NCBI GenBank assembly: GCA_903951425.1
Contig: CAJBBX010000172.1
Span: 1-39,814 of the forward strand
Length of the DNA: 39,814 nt
Source of the DNA: an uncultured Chthonomonas sp.
GTDB taxonomy: Bacteria; Armatimonadota; Chthonomonadetes; Chthonomonadales; CAJBBX01
Direction of reading: 5' to 3'
Position numbers and translations under genes: made by a program. Of the stretch, positions 23,546 through 32,858 are shown one piece after another. Under the pieces are notes generated by a model. That model saw only the letters and a list, made by a program, of their open reading frames with translations, had not been told where the DNA came from and made no database searches. Position 1 is the stretch's first letter, and every line of letters starts with the position of its first letter.

Positions 23546-24397
23546 TTACTCGTCAGCGCCCGCCTCGCCCGACCAGATAGCCTGTGCCGTGACTGCCGCG
23601 TCAGCGCACATGCGATCCGTGAAGTCGGCCGGGGTCTCCTGGCCGCGCCAGAGCGGGAACGGGCCGAGACCGTGCGCCGCGCACACGAGCCCCTTGGGGA
23701 GCGGCGAGGCGGCGAGCAGGCCGGGCGGTATGGGCTTGGCGGCCCAGAACGCCTGAGCGTCGCAAGGCAGTGGCTCCTCCGGGTCGGTGGCGGCCTCGGT
23801 CTCCGCGGCCGCGCCGGCGCCGGCGGCCGGGGCGATCCGATGCAGGATGCCCTGCCGGTCCATGCCGCGTAGCTGCAGCAGGACGAACGGGTCGCGGTGG
23901 AGCTCCTCGGCGATCAGGTAGCAGACAGCCGCTGAGTGCTTGCAGGGGTTCTCCCAGTCGGGGCACGAGCAGGCGGTGGCCAGGTCGTTTGACGCGGGAA
24001 AGAGCGCGGCGCCCTCCTCGGCGAACAGGGGCTCCAGGCTGTCCGGGAGGTCGCCGGCCATCATGCGGGCCACGATGCCGATGTCGCCCTCCAGCCGTGC
24101 GAGGAGGCGGTCCCACACCTCCGGCGGGTTCACCTTCAGGCGGAGCGTAACCCGGTACGGCGTCGGACGACTGCCCTGAACGTCGGACTGCACCTGCCCG
24201 GATGCCACATTGATGGAAAGCACCTGGCCGCTTCGGGCGTAGGTTCGGCCGCGCGTGAGCCGAGAGCCCAGTCCGACCTGCTGGAGCGCCTCCAGCCAGC
24301 GCTTCGCCCACCAGTTCATCCGGTGTACCGTCGTCTGGGACTTGATGCCGTCGGCCACGCGGATCCTGCTGCGTTTCTCGAATTCCGAGTAGCTCAT
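23546..24397 (-). CDS. SWIM zinc-finger protein
   Basis: A 283-residue cytoplasmic protein with a SWIM motif CSCPDWENPCKH (C143, C145, C152, H154), the CxCx(n)CxH metal site of this family. The front part has the conserved MNWWAKRWLEALQ and RLTRGRTYARSGQVLSI blocks. A helical region with an acidic linker makes up the rest. It follows the SNF2 helicase by 13 bases in the same operon, an arrangement seen in many bacteria. The pair probably acts on DNA or chromatin-like complexes; the exact role is unknown. GAGAGGG precedes the start. Confidence 0.9.
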   Translation of the reverse strand: MSYSEFEKRSRIRVADGIKSQTTVHRMNWWAKRWLEALQQVGLGSRLTRGRTYARSGQVLSINVASGQVQSDVQGSRPTPYRVTLRLKVNPPEVWDRLLARLEGDIGIVARMMAGDLPDSLEPLFAEEGAALFPASNDLATACSCPDWENPCKHSAAVCYLIAEELHRDPFVLLQLRGMDRQGILHRIAPAAGAGAAAETEAATDPEEPLPCDAQAFWAAKPIPPGLLAASPLPKGLVCAAHGLGPFPLWRGQETPADFTDRMCADAAVTAQAIWSGEAGADE

Positions 24398-24410
24398 CGC
24401 AGGCGCCCTC

Positions 24411-27400
24411 TCACTCCATGACCGCCTTCGGGTCCAGCGCGAAGAGCGTGCGCAACTCGTTGCCGGATAGCTCGGTCAGCCACTGCTCGCCTGTGCCGAC
24501 CACCGCGCCGGCGATCTCGAGCTTGGACTCGATCAGCCCGTCGATGCGCTCCTCAACGGTGCCGGAGCAGATCATCTTATGCACCTGCACGTTCTTCGTC
24601 TGGCCTATCCGGAACGCACGGTCGGTCGCCTGGTTCTCGACGGCCGGGTTCCACCAGCGGTCGAAATGGAACACATGGTTCGCCGCCGTGAGGTTGAGGC
24701 CCACGCCCCCGGCCTTGAGGGAGAGCACGAAGACGGCGGCGTCGGGGTCCTCCTGGAACTGCTGAACCATAGCGTCGCGGCGCGCCTTGGGCACGCCTCC
24801 GTGCAGAAGCAGCACGTCGCGGCCGATGACGGACCGCAGGTAGCCCTGCAGCATTTCGCCCATCTCAGCGAACTGGGTGAAGACCAACGCCTTGTCGCCG
24901 GCCGCCACCGCCTCTGCCAGCATCTCGCAGAGCCGCTCGGTCTTCCCGGATCGGTTGGGCATCTCGGAGTTGTCGCCGAGATAGTGCGCCGGATGGTTGC
25001 AGACCTGCTTCAGCCGGGTAAGGGCTGCCAGAACCGCGCCGCGCCGTTCGATCCCGTCAGCCTTGTCGATGATCTGGGTTGAATCGCGAACCACCGCCTC
25101 GTAGAGCGTTGCCTGCTCTCGGGTCAGGTTGCAGAAGACCTTCATTTCCAGCTTGTCCGGGAGGTCATTGATGATGGATCTGTCTGTCTTAAGCCTGCGC
25201 ATGATGAAGGGCGCGGTGACCTTCCGCAGCCCCTCGGCGGCCTCCATGTTCCGGTCGAGCTGGATGGGGAGGTAGTACTGCTTTCGAAAGCGGTCCCGCG
25301 TGCCGAGGAAGCCGGGGTTCAGGAACTGCATGAGAGACCAGAGCTCGCCGATGTGGTTCTCCACAGGCGTGCCCGTCATGGCCACACGCGAACGGGTCTG
25401 GAGGGCTCGCGCGGCGAGCGCCTGCCGGGTCGCCGCGTTCTTGATGTTCTGCGCCTCGTCCAGGGCGACCACCGCCCACTCGATCCCCGTGAGGAGATCG
25501 GCGTCCCGCTGCATCAGCGAATAGCTGGTGACCACGAGGTCGTGCCGGTCGGCGGCAAACGCCAGGGCGTCGCCCCTTGCCCTGCCCGGGCCGTGGTGTA
25601 CCAAGACGCGGAGCTCCGGCGCGAAGCGGGCCGCCTCGCGTTGCCAGTTCCCGACGACCGAGGTCGGGCATACCACCAGCGCCGGACCCTCGCTGCGACG
25701 GGCATGGACCGAAGCAAGGAACTGGACCGTCTTGCCGAGGCCCATATCGTCGGCCAGGCACGCGCCAAGGCCCATGGAGCGCATGAAGTTGAGCCAGGCG
25801 AGGCCCCGGCGCTGGTAGGGACGCAGATCGCACACGAAGCCCGGACCGAGATCGGGCTCCACCACGGGCTCCTTGCCGAGTAGCCGGGCGAGAGCAGTGC
25901 CCAACGCGCCTTCGGCGTCGATCCTGTCGACTGGTAGCCCGCCGGGCCCGCTTCCCAGGCCGATCGCCAGGCGCATCAGCTCATCGGCCGCCACCTTCGG
26001 GACCTTGCGTGTCTTCCAGAACTTCACCGCGGCGGCAATCTCGTCGGGCGTCAGGTGGACCCACTGCCCGCGGATGCGCACCAGCGCCGACTTCTCGCTG
26101 GCCAGCCGCTCGAGCTCCGCCCTGTCCAAGGCTGTGTCGCCCAAGACGACCGACCACTCCACCGATGCCAGCACGTCGAGCCCCGGCGCGCCGGTCGGGC
26201 CGGTGGTGGATTTCACGGCGCCGCGAAGCGCCAGCTTGGCGCGCGGTCCTTTCCGCGCCCACCAGGCCGGCAGCAGCACATTGAAACCCATCTGCCGGAG
26301 CGCCGCCGCGCGCTCAGACAGGAACTCGAGGGCCTGAGGCGTTGCCAGGGAATGCCCCTCCGTTGCGGCGGACACGCGGAGCGCCCCATCGATCTCTGGG
26401 CACACGCGGGCGGCACGACCCAGCGAAGTGAGCACATGCTGCCTCGGTTGGTAGCCGGGCCTCGCAAGGAGCCGGGCGTCCCTCTGGCGGTTCGACCAGG
26501 CCCGGGAAGCCTCAATCAGCAGGCTCGGGTCGGTGACGGAACGGAGCAGGTAGCGGACGAACCACGGCGCGTCCTCGCCGTCACCGACCGGGTCCTCCAG
26601 GCGGAACGTGAGCCGGAAGGGCGCCCCGGAGGTCGTCGCCATCGGTCGCTGCCATTCGCGCACGGTGGATACAAACTCGCCGGCCTCAGTCGCCGTGGCG
26701 TCGCAGGCGACGTCCGGTGTACGGAGTGCGGCCAGCCACCGATCCGCGATGGGCAGCCGAACTCGTCGGCGAGAAGCCGGTTCCAGGTTCGGGAGGCGCA
26801 CCAGCAGGTCGGTCAGCGCCGCTACGAACTCGGTCAGCACGGCTGCGGGACGGCGCGCAGGACACGCCGCATCGATGTCACCGAGCGCCCGGCAGGCTGC
26901 CGGCATGCACTCAGCCAGTTCAATCAGGACATCGGCGTCGTCGCCGGCGATCACAGGCCTCCACCGCGCGGCGAGGCCCGCCTCGCCCAGCTCCGCCGAC
27001 GGGACCACAAGCCTCCTGGCCACCAGGGACGCGGCCAGTCTGGTTGCGCTCGCCCAGAACGCCAGCGTGGCCCCGCATCGGTACTCGCTGGTCTGCTCGC
27101 CTTCGGCCAGAGCCGCAGACAGGCATGCGACCAGAGCGGCGCCGTCCGCGCATACGGCAGCGATCCGGTAGGGCGCAAGCGCCGCCTCGCCGCTCGGCTG
27201 CGGTGGCGCCGCAAGGAGAGGGGCTCCCGCGACCGTGGGCAGCCAGACAGCGAGGTCCCGGCGAACAACCGCCGAACTCCTGCCTGCCGGGATGCCGGGC
27301 ATCTCGGGGCAGGCGGCGATAGCCTTGGTGAGATCAGCGCCCGAGGCGGCTTCCGGAAGGCGCGGAATCTGTGATGCGTCGGAAGCCCGCCGGCGCGACG

Positions 27401-27473
27401 GGGCGGGCGCGTCACTGCGGGCGATCCCCCAGAACCAGAGCGAGCCGCCGTGCAGGCTTGCGTGCAGAATCAC
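24411..27473 (-). CDS. SNF2-family DEAD/DEAH helicase
   Basis: A 1020-residue SNF2-type ATPase. Residues about 1-480 are the family's bacterial N-terminal extension. The motor begins with CDLRPYQRRGLAWLNFMRSM and Walker A DDMGLGKT (K581). It has the DEAQ box (LDEAQNIKN, D672), motif III MTGTPVEN, and in the second RecA domain QATDRAFRIGQ (948-958). The GTG start at 27473 is preferred because AGAGGT lies five bases upstream and the protein then opens VILHASLHGGSLWFWG, as relatives do. Extending to 28007 would overlap the divergent YkgJ gene. A TATAAT box lies at 27540-27545. The SWIM gene follows. It may act in DNA repair or defence; sequence does not decide. Confidence 0.92.
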   Translation of the reverse strand: MILHASLHGGSLWFWGIARSDAPAPSRRRASDASQIPRLPEAASGADLTKAIAACPEMPGIPAGRSSAVVRRDLAVWLPTVAGAPLLAAPPQPSGEAALAPYRIAAVCADGAALVACLSAALAEGEQTSEYRCGATLAFWASATRLAASLVARRLVVPSAELGEAGLAARWRPVIAGDDADVLIELAECMPAACRALGDIDAACPARRPAAVLTEFVAALTDLLVRLPNLEPASRRRVRLPIADRWLAALRTPDVACDATATEAGEFVSTVREWQRPMATTSGAPFRLTFRLEDPVGDGEDAPWFVRYLLRSVTDPSLLIEASRAWSNRQRDARLLARPGYQPRQHVLTSLGRAARVCPEIDGALRVSAATEGHSLATPQALEFLSERAAALRQMGFNVLLPAWWARKGPRAKLALRGAVKSTTGPTGAPGLDVLASVEWSVVLGDTALDRAELERLASEKSALVRIRGQWVHLTPDEIAAAVKFWKTRKVPKVAADELMRLAIGLGSGPGGLPVDRIDAEGALGTALARLLGKEPVVEPDLGPGFVCDLRPYQRRGLAWLNFMRSMGLGACLADDMGLGKTVQFLASVHARRSEGPALVVCPTSVVGNWQREAARFAPELRVLVHHGPGRARGDALAFAADRHDLVVTSYSLMQRDADLLTGIEWAVVALDEAQNIKNAATRQALAARALQTRSRVAMTGTPVENHIGELWSLMQFLNPGFLGTRDRFRKQYYLPIQLDRNMEAAEGLRKVTAPFIMRRLKTDRSIINDLPDKLEMKVFCNLTREQATLYEAVVRDSTQIIDKADGIERRGAVLAALTRLKQVCNHPAHYLGDNSEMPNRSGKTERLCEMLAEAVAAGDKALVFTQFAEMGEMLQGYLRSVIGRDVLLLHGGVPKARRDAMVQQFQEDPDAAVFVLSLKAGGVGLNLTAANHVFHFDRWWNPAVENQATDRAFRIGQTKNVQVHKMICSGTVEERIDGLIESKLEIAGAVVGTGEQWLTELSGNELRTLFALDPKAVME

Positions 27474-27539
27474 ATTCGACCTCTGCTGGAGCGCCGTGAC
27501 AGGCACAGTCGTGCCGGCCAAGCGTGCGCGGTTAGGTGC

Positions 27540-27545
27540 ATTATA
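27540..27545 (-). promoter_or_regulatory. -10 box of the SNF2-SWIM operon
   Basis: The minus strand carries a perfect TATAAT here, about 67 bases before the GTG start. No good -35 is found 17 bases further up (CCCAGC), so an activator or weak promoter is possible. Confidence 0.5.
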
Positions 27546-27608
27546 GCCGCGGGGGCGCACAGGCTGGGACGGGCCCAGCAGGCTGCAGCAGCCTTTCCGG
27601 CCATCTAC

Positions 27609-27639
27609 TTGACCATGCCGGCAGGTGAACGAGTATGCT
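27609..27639 (+). promoter_or_regulatory. Candidate promoter of the YkgJ-type gene
   Basis: TTGACC (27609-27614) and TATGCT (27634-27639) are 19 bases apart, slightly long for sigma70. The predicted start would be near 27646, with the GTG start codon at 27673. Confidence 0.4.
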
Positions 27640-27672
27640 GAACCGATCCGCCATCTTCCCTGAGGTGCGCCC

Positions 27673-28248
27673 GTGGACCAGCCATCCGAGGAGCCGACCG
27701 AGCAGCCCCGCCCGGCAACGCTGGATGTGATCATAACCGATCCCGACATCGTCGAACGACGAGCCACCGATCTGACCGACCAGACCATGCGCTTCCGGTC
27801 ATGGATCAAGAGCGAGTGCATGATGCCGGACGACGAGCTGGACGGCCTCGTGGCCGCCACGGCCCGGTACATGGCCGGCGTGATCGACTGCCGGAAGTGC
27901 GGACGCTGCTGCACGCTCCCCTCGATCGGCGTGAACGAAGCCGACTCTGCAAGGCTGGCCCGGCGGCTCGGGATGAGCCAGGCCGCCTTCGGCCGGAAGT
28001 ACGTCACCGTCTACGAGGCCGAAGAGGGCATCACCGGACCGTGCCCCTTCCTCAAGGATCTGAGCTGCAAGGTCTACGAAGACCGGCCCGACACCTGCCG
28101 CGGCTTCCCCTACCTCGAGGCGCCTGGCTTCCGCCGGCGGATGCTGATGCTCCTGAGCGCCTCGTTCTACTGCCCGCTGGTCTTCAACACGCTGGAGGCC
28201 CTGAAGCGAAGGCTCCCCTGGCGCGCCAAGCGAAGGCGCAGCAGGTAG
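27673..28248 (+). CDS. YkgJ-family cysteine cluster protein
   Basis: A 191-residue protein with the CxxCxxCC cluster CRKCGRCC (C73, C76, C79, C80), followed by GPCPFLKDLSCKVYEDRPDTC and RGFPYLE. The eight or so cysteines are those used in this family (YkgJ/FliB-related) to bind a metal or Fe-S cluster. Function in the family is poorly defined. GTG is taken as start because GAGGTG lies five bases upstream. It is divergent from the SNF2 operon and is followed after 17 bases by a truncated ATPase gene. Confidence 0.9.
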   Translation: MDQPSEEPTEQPRPATLDVIITDPDIVERRATDLTDQTMRFRSWIKSECMMPDDELDGLVAATARYMAGVIDCRKCGRCCTLPSIGVNEADSARLARRLGMSQAAFGRKYVTVYEAEEGITGPCPFLKDLSCKVYEDRPDTCRGFPYLEAPGFRRRMLMLLSASFYCPLVFNTLEALKRRLPWRAKRRRSR

Positions 28249-28265
28249 CGACGGTCTTGATCGGG

Positions 28266-29288
28266 ATGGCTTCGGCCGTTGACGTCATCCTGAGGCGGCC
28301 GTGCGCAGGCGCGACGACGGACGACCCTGATCTGCTCGCGCTACGTGAGGCTCTGGTGCGGATGGGTCTCCACGGCCGCATCGGCGCGGAGGAGTACCTC
28401 TCGGACGTCGAGCAGCTCCATGCGCTGGTGCCCCCGCTCTGTGCAAGGGAGGCGCTCACAGGTGTGCTACGGCCGCGCAACTTCGCGCCGCTGCTCTTCG
28501 GCCGGAACCCGCAGCGGTTCATACCGGGCTCCTTTGCCTACCTGTCGCGCTATCCGGGGCGCGACCGGACTGCCGACTTCGCGGAGCGGCACGAGCTGAC
28601 GGGCCCGCTTACGCAACAGGCCGACACGCTGCGTCGCCTGGTGGCGGAGCAGGCGCCGCTGATGATGGACAAGACGGACTCGGACCGGCCCAACAACCTC
28701 CGGTACCCCGTGAGGGCACTGCAGGAGGCCCTCGGCAACGTTCTCGCCCACCGCGACTATGGCCTGCACGATCCCACGCGCATCACGGTCTTCGCCGGTC
28801 GAATCGAGTTCCATTCGCCGGGCGCCCTGCCGACCGGCAGTACCTTGGCCGGTCTGCGCCGAGGCGATCTGGCGCCCCGCTGGCGAAACCAGACGCTGGC
28901 GTGGGTCTTCATGAAGCTCGGTCTGGCACAGGGCGAAGGACAGGGGCTTGCCACGATCCGCGAGCAGATGCGCCTCGCGGGGTGCCCACAACCCCAATAC
29001 ATCGCCGACGAGGTAAGTGTGACCTGTACGCTGAGGGCCCATCCCTCAACGTCCAAGGGCGACGGTACCCCGGCCCGCTACCGCACCGCCACCGTCCCCT
29101 CCACCCCATACAGCCGCAGCCCAACGCCGCCGGGGATGTCCGCCGTGCCCTGCACCTCGTGGAACGGCTCGGCAGGCTTGCCCTCGTCATCGAGCCTGGC
29201 AACACGGTGGGCGCCGGGCCCGAGGGCAAGGCGGCAGGTGTCGGTGGTCTCCACCAGGATGTGCGTTCGCCCGTTGCCGCCGGGGTAG
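28266..29288 (+). pseudogene. Truncated HATPase_c_4 transcriptional regulator-like protein
   Basis: The 340-codon frame holds the ATP-binding half of the AlbA_2/HATPase_c_4 family: FAPLLFGRNPQRFIPG, LSRYPGRDRTADFAER, QAPLMMDKTDSDRPNNL, the N-box EALGNVLAHRDYG, IEFHSPGALPTG, and the end GEGQGLATIREQMRLAGCPQ. Relatives begin with a Schlafen-like AlbA_2 domain, which is absent here. The family usually ends soon after the VTCTLRAHP equivalent; here the frame runs on for about 85 residues antisense to the adjacent glycosidase, suggesting a lost stop. The 3' end overlaps that convergent gene by 211 bases. The start at 28266 is weak. It is probably decaying. Confidence 0.6.
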
Positions 29289-31735
29289 ATGAAGGCGCGG
29301 CCGTTCACGGTGACGCCCCCGACCGCCCGAAGGCGGTCCGTGCGCACGAAGAGGCGATCGGCCGCACGGACCACCGTCACCGGCGAGCCGCCCACCAGCG
29401 TGCGCGACTGCGTGACGCCGGGGGCGGTCGCCACAAAGCCGTGCGGCGCGAGGAGCGCGCCCGAGCCGGGCATCCGGTAGGGCGCCTTCCCGTAGTTCAC
29501 CGTGACGCGGCCGCCGCCGGCGAAGCGGGTCTCCTGCACCATGCCGTCCTGCGTCAGGAAGCGGTGCGAGGTCATCTTGGCGAAGCCGATCTGCTTGTGG
29601 AGGCTGGAAGCGAGCCAGTAGCTCTCCAGCAGTCGCGCCCGGTGCCGGTCCCAGCCGTAGCCAAGGTGGTTCACCCAGAAGAGCGGAACCGCGCCGTAGA
29701 GCATGGCGCTCAGGTCTTGGAACTCGTCCAGCTCCGGCGCGACGTCGGTGTAGTATCCGCTGCAGTCGCCCCAGTACCAGGTGTTTACCATGCAGTCATG
29801 GAACGCCAGGTCCCAGAGCGGGATGCGGGCGGCGGGGTTGACGCCCCAGCGTAGGTAGTTGGTCTTGATGTCGGCGCGGGTCTTGGGCGCCTTCAGGTAG
29901 CCGGCGGGCATTTCCCACCAGAAGGGGCCGCTCAGCTTGCCCTCGGCGTAGTCCACCACCGGAAGAGACCAGGCCTTGGCGTGTTCGCCGCCCACCACCA
30001 GCCCCAGCGAGCTGATGTAGCCGTAGAGCTGCAGGCGGTTGCGCAGGTCGCCGCGCTTGTCGTAGCCCTGCGTGGGGCTGTAGTCCTCCATCAGATCCAC
30101 GGTGCAGGTGACGTCGAGGAAGCGCGCCGAGAAGGGCCGGCGCCTGAGCATGGCCGGAACGACCTCGCGCGCCACGCCGGTGACGACCGAGGTCGAGCGG
30201 CGGTACATCTGCGAGCCGTCCTCGTTGACCCATCCCGTGGCCTTGGCGCCGCCCTGAAGGCGGAGGGCGTGATTCTCAACCGGACCGGACGTGATGCCGA
30301 TGGGTCCTTCGCGCACGTCGTCGTAGTTGTCGTACTCGCCGGTAAGGAACCCCATGGCGTTGAGCGCAGGGATCGCGGCATCGGGCACGTCCATGGCCAG
30401 GTTCAGGAGTGCCGGGAAGAGCCCGTGGGCCTTCATCTGGGCGGCCATGCGGACGGCGGGGATGGGATCGCCCATGCCGCCGGGGAGGCCCCAGATGCTG
30501 GCAGAGCCCAGAAGCTCGGACACACGCGGGCGGGCGGCGGCCTTCTGCGCCAGTGTCCGCGTGAGGCCCGTGGCGTCGGTGTAGCGCCGGTAGAGCTGCG
30601 CCTGGGCCGCGTAGCCGCCCGACGGCGTGAAGCGGTAGGAGGCCGCCCGGGTGTAGGCGAAGGCGCCTTTGGCGGGCGACCAGTGCGCCTGCGGCCACAT
30701 GCGCCCGTGCGGGTCGCGCTCGAAGGAGACGAAGGCGTCGCAGGGCGTCTCAAGCAGCAGCATGGCGCCGTCGCCTCGCGCGCGGTCCACCACGCCCACC
30801 CAGGGCATATCGAGGCCCAGGTTGCCGTAGCTCCCCAGCGCAGCCACCGGGTAGTCGGTGACGCCCTGGCCCACGAGTTGGCCGCAGGAGCGGTTGGTGA
30901 AGACGAGCGCCCCGTCGGTCAGCTCGGAGCGGAGCGCCGGCGGGAAGGAGAAGCGGGTGAATGCGGCGCGCCGATCAGCTGCCTTCAGGGCGAAGCGCAC
31001 GGAGCCGTCGTCGGCGGCCTGGATGCTGCAGCCGGCGGCGAGGCCGGACGAGATGTCGCGCAATGCGACCTCCATGGCCGATGCGCCGAGCTACCGTGCC
31101 GACGTGACCGCCAGGCCGCGGAAGCGGTCCGAGCGCCACAGGCGGCGGGTGCGGGCATCGCGCACCGAGAGGGTGCGGCCGCGCGGGTCCAGCGTCACGG
31201 AGATGGGGCCTGCAGCCACCGTGACCGGCTTCGCCGCGCCGCCCAAGGTTCCGGTGGGTTCGGCCACGCGGAGGGGCTCCACGGCAACCCAGTCGAACTC
31301 GGTGGCGCCCGCGGCCTTGCCGGGGTCGATCCGGATTTGGGTGATGACGCCGTCCACGTCCACGGGCACGGTGACCTCGCGCCACTGGTTGTCGTGCGCC
31401 ACATCGAAGTAGACCACGGCGTTCTCGCCCCAGGCAGAGGAGACCAGCGAGGGCTGCAGCACGGTCCAGTAGAGCCGAGCCTGCCCGGCCGTGGCGAAGC
31501 GCACCCGCATCCGCACCTGCACGGGGCCCTGAACGCGCATTGCCGGGGAGTAGACCCACGGGTCGGGCCCGGTGGAGGTGACGCGCAACGAGCCGTCCGA
31601 GGCGGCCAGGCTGCACTCATGGCCCGACGTCCAGCCATCGACGCCGGCATTGAAGTCCCAGCGGAGTGGCGGCGCCGCCGAGGCCCGCAGCCCCAGCCAG
31701 AACGTCAGCACAAGTACGAGGGTGTTTGCGCGCAT
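29078..31735 (-). pseudogene. Secreted glycosidase-like gene (DUF5696-like) interrupted by one TAG
   Basis: The 886-codon frame has one internal TAG, at 31091-31093 (codon 215). It begins with a signal peptide (MRANTLVLVLTFWLGLRASA) after AGGAGGT. Codons about 30-180 form a galactose-binding-like domain (PPLRWDFNAGVDGWTSGHE, RVTSTGPDPWVYSPAMRV). A beta domain continues across the stop (VRDARTRRLWRSDRF, stop, GASAMEVALRDI), so both sides are one protein. The barrel includes FLDVTCTVDLMEDYSP and SSLGLVVGGEHAKAW, like DUF5696/GH101-related proteins (recalled similarity). Apart from the TAG, no frameshift is visible. An internal ATG at 31075 lacks a ribosome site. It may be a recent nonsense mutation or a sequencing error. 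Confidence 0.75.
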
Positions 31736-31742
31736 AGGACCT

Positions 31743-31757
31743 CCTAACGGCGTTAGG
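31743..31757. promoter_or_regulatory. 15-bp palindrome before the interrupted glycosidase gene
   Basis: CCTAACG-G-CGTTAGG is a perfect inverted repeat with one central base. On the minus strand its second arm runs into the ribosome site AGGAGGT (31738-31744). It could be an operator (a LacI-like AACG/CGTT shape) or an RNA stem hiding the ribosome site. A -10-like TAGACT lies upstream at 31797-31802 (minus). Confidence 0.55.
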
Positions 31758-31922
31758 CATCGCCCTCCCCGGTGAAGGCCGCGAGCGAGCAGACATAGTC
31801 TACGCGATGTCGGCGGGGCAACATGACCGGCACACCCGGCATGACGGTCGGTCGTCGTATATACTGGTACAGAATGCGACCTTGCAGTCTGAGCCGGCAT
31901 CGATGGAGCGCCACTCGAGCCT

Positions 31923-32306
31923 ATGAACGACGAGCACCCGCGCATACGCGAAGGCGTACTGCGTGACCCGCAGTACCCGGTCAGCAGGATAGCCGACGAC
32001 CTGCTGCCCTACCTGCGCGTCCTCGTCGATCAGTTCTCCCCGCGTCAGGTGATCCTCTTCGGCTCATACGCCTATGGCAACCCCGACCGTCACAGCGACG
32101 TGGACCTGCTCGTCGTGAAAGATCTCACGGTATCACCGTGCCGTGAGGCAACGCGTATCCGCAGATCGTGGCGACCCGTCCGGGCTGTCGGTGCCAACCT
32201 GGGCGTCGACCTGCTGGTGGAGTGCCCGGCCGGCCACGAGCAGCGCCTGGCCGATGGCGGCGCCTACTACCGCGAGATCACATCGCGGGGGATACGGCTC
32301 GTATGA
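31923..32306 (+). CDS. Minimal nucleotidyltransferase (MNT), antitoxin-like
   Basis: A 127-residue MNT-type protein with the complete GSX10DXD motif GSYAYGNPDRHSDVD (G47-S48, D59, D61) followed by LLVVKD. A third acidic residue lies in GVDLLVE. It is the first gene of a pair with a HEPN-domain gene; the stop overlaps the next ATG (ATGA). No clear ribosome site precedes the start. A TATATACT stretch around 31859-31866 could be a -10 box. Divergent from the interrupted glycosidase gene. Confidence 0.85.
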   Translation: MNDEHPRIREGVLRDPQYPVSRIADDLLPYLRVLVDQFSPRQVILFGSYAYGNPDRHSDVDLLVVKDLTVSPCREATRIRRSWRPVRAVGANLGVDLLVECPAGHEQRLADGGAYYREITSRGIRLV

Positions 32307-32722
32307 GGACAAGCGAGACCAATCCCGCCGACTGGTTCATGCTCGCTGATGATCGGTTGAAGGTTGCCGATGCATCGTACGAGGGCGCTGGGGCCACGTA
32401 CACCGGTGTCGAGCTCCTTCAGGAAGCGGCGGAGCGGTATCTGAAGGGCTACCTGATCGGCCGCGGCTGGGACCTCAAGCGGACACACGACCTCTCCGAG
32501 CTAGTCCGTGAGGCGATGCGGCAAGATGCCAGGTTCGCCGACTTCGAGGACCTCGCGGAGGACCTGACCGACCAGTTCTGGGCGCAGCACTACCCGGGCG
32601 GCGACCTGACTGACGTTGGCGGGAACTACGCCGACTTGCGTGCAGGCATTCAGCACCTCGCGATCCCTGTGAGGTCAGACCCCGAACAGGCAGGAGGCCC
32701 GATCGGCTCTGTAACGGGTTAG
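32303..32722 (+). CDS. HEPN-domain protein, partner of the MNT enzyme
   Basis: A 139-residue helical protein of the classic HEPN family. ADWFMLADDRLKVADASYEG leads into GVELLQEAAERYLKGYLIGR and then KRTHDLSELV, the conserved THDL helix. Near the end FWAQHYPGGDL replaces the usual tRYPG; the Arg is His. The RX4HXY motif of HepT is not seen, so the control may differ from that of the 21548-22257 pair. Translation is coupled to the upstream gene by ATGA. It may be an RNase toxin by analogy, or only a substrate-binding partner. Confidence 0.82.
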   Translation: MRTSETNPADWFMLADDRLKVADASYEGAGATYTGVELLQEAAERYLKGYLIGRGWDLKRTHDLSELVREAMRQDARFADFEDLAEDLTDQFWAQHYPGGDLTDVGGNYADLRAGIQHLAIPVRSDPEQAGGPIGSVTG

Positions 32723-32858
32723 CCGCGGCGTTCGGCGCAGGCTTGGTCCACCGTCGCGAGATGGGGTCCGATAGTGGACGCCGGTGGCGAGGCGCAGGCT
32801 AAACTGACGCGAAGCTTGCGCAACGATGTTGAGCCATCGCGCCGGACAAGGAGCGACC

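Noticed and set aside
26055-27374. A 439-codon open frame on the + strand
   Set aside because: Antisense to the SNF2 helicase gene, Arg/Gly/Pro-rich, no start signal.
27474-28007. N-terminal extension of the SNF2 helicase
   Set aside because: The frame is open, but it would overlap the divergent YkgJ gene and lacks a ribosome site; GTG at 27473 has one.
31091-31093. TAG read as an amino acid across the genome
   Set aside because: Several intact genes here end naturally in TAG (stops at 6801, 10004, 16713, 18875, 36025), so general recoding is not supported.
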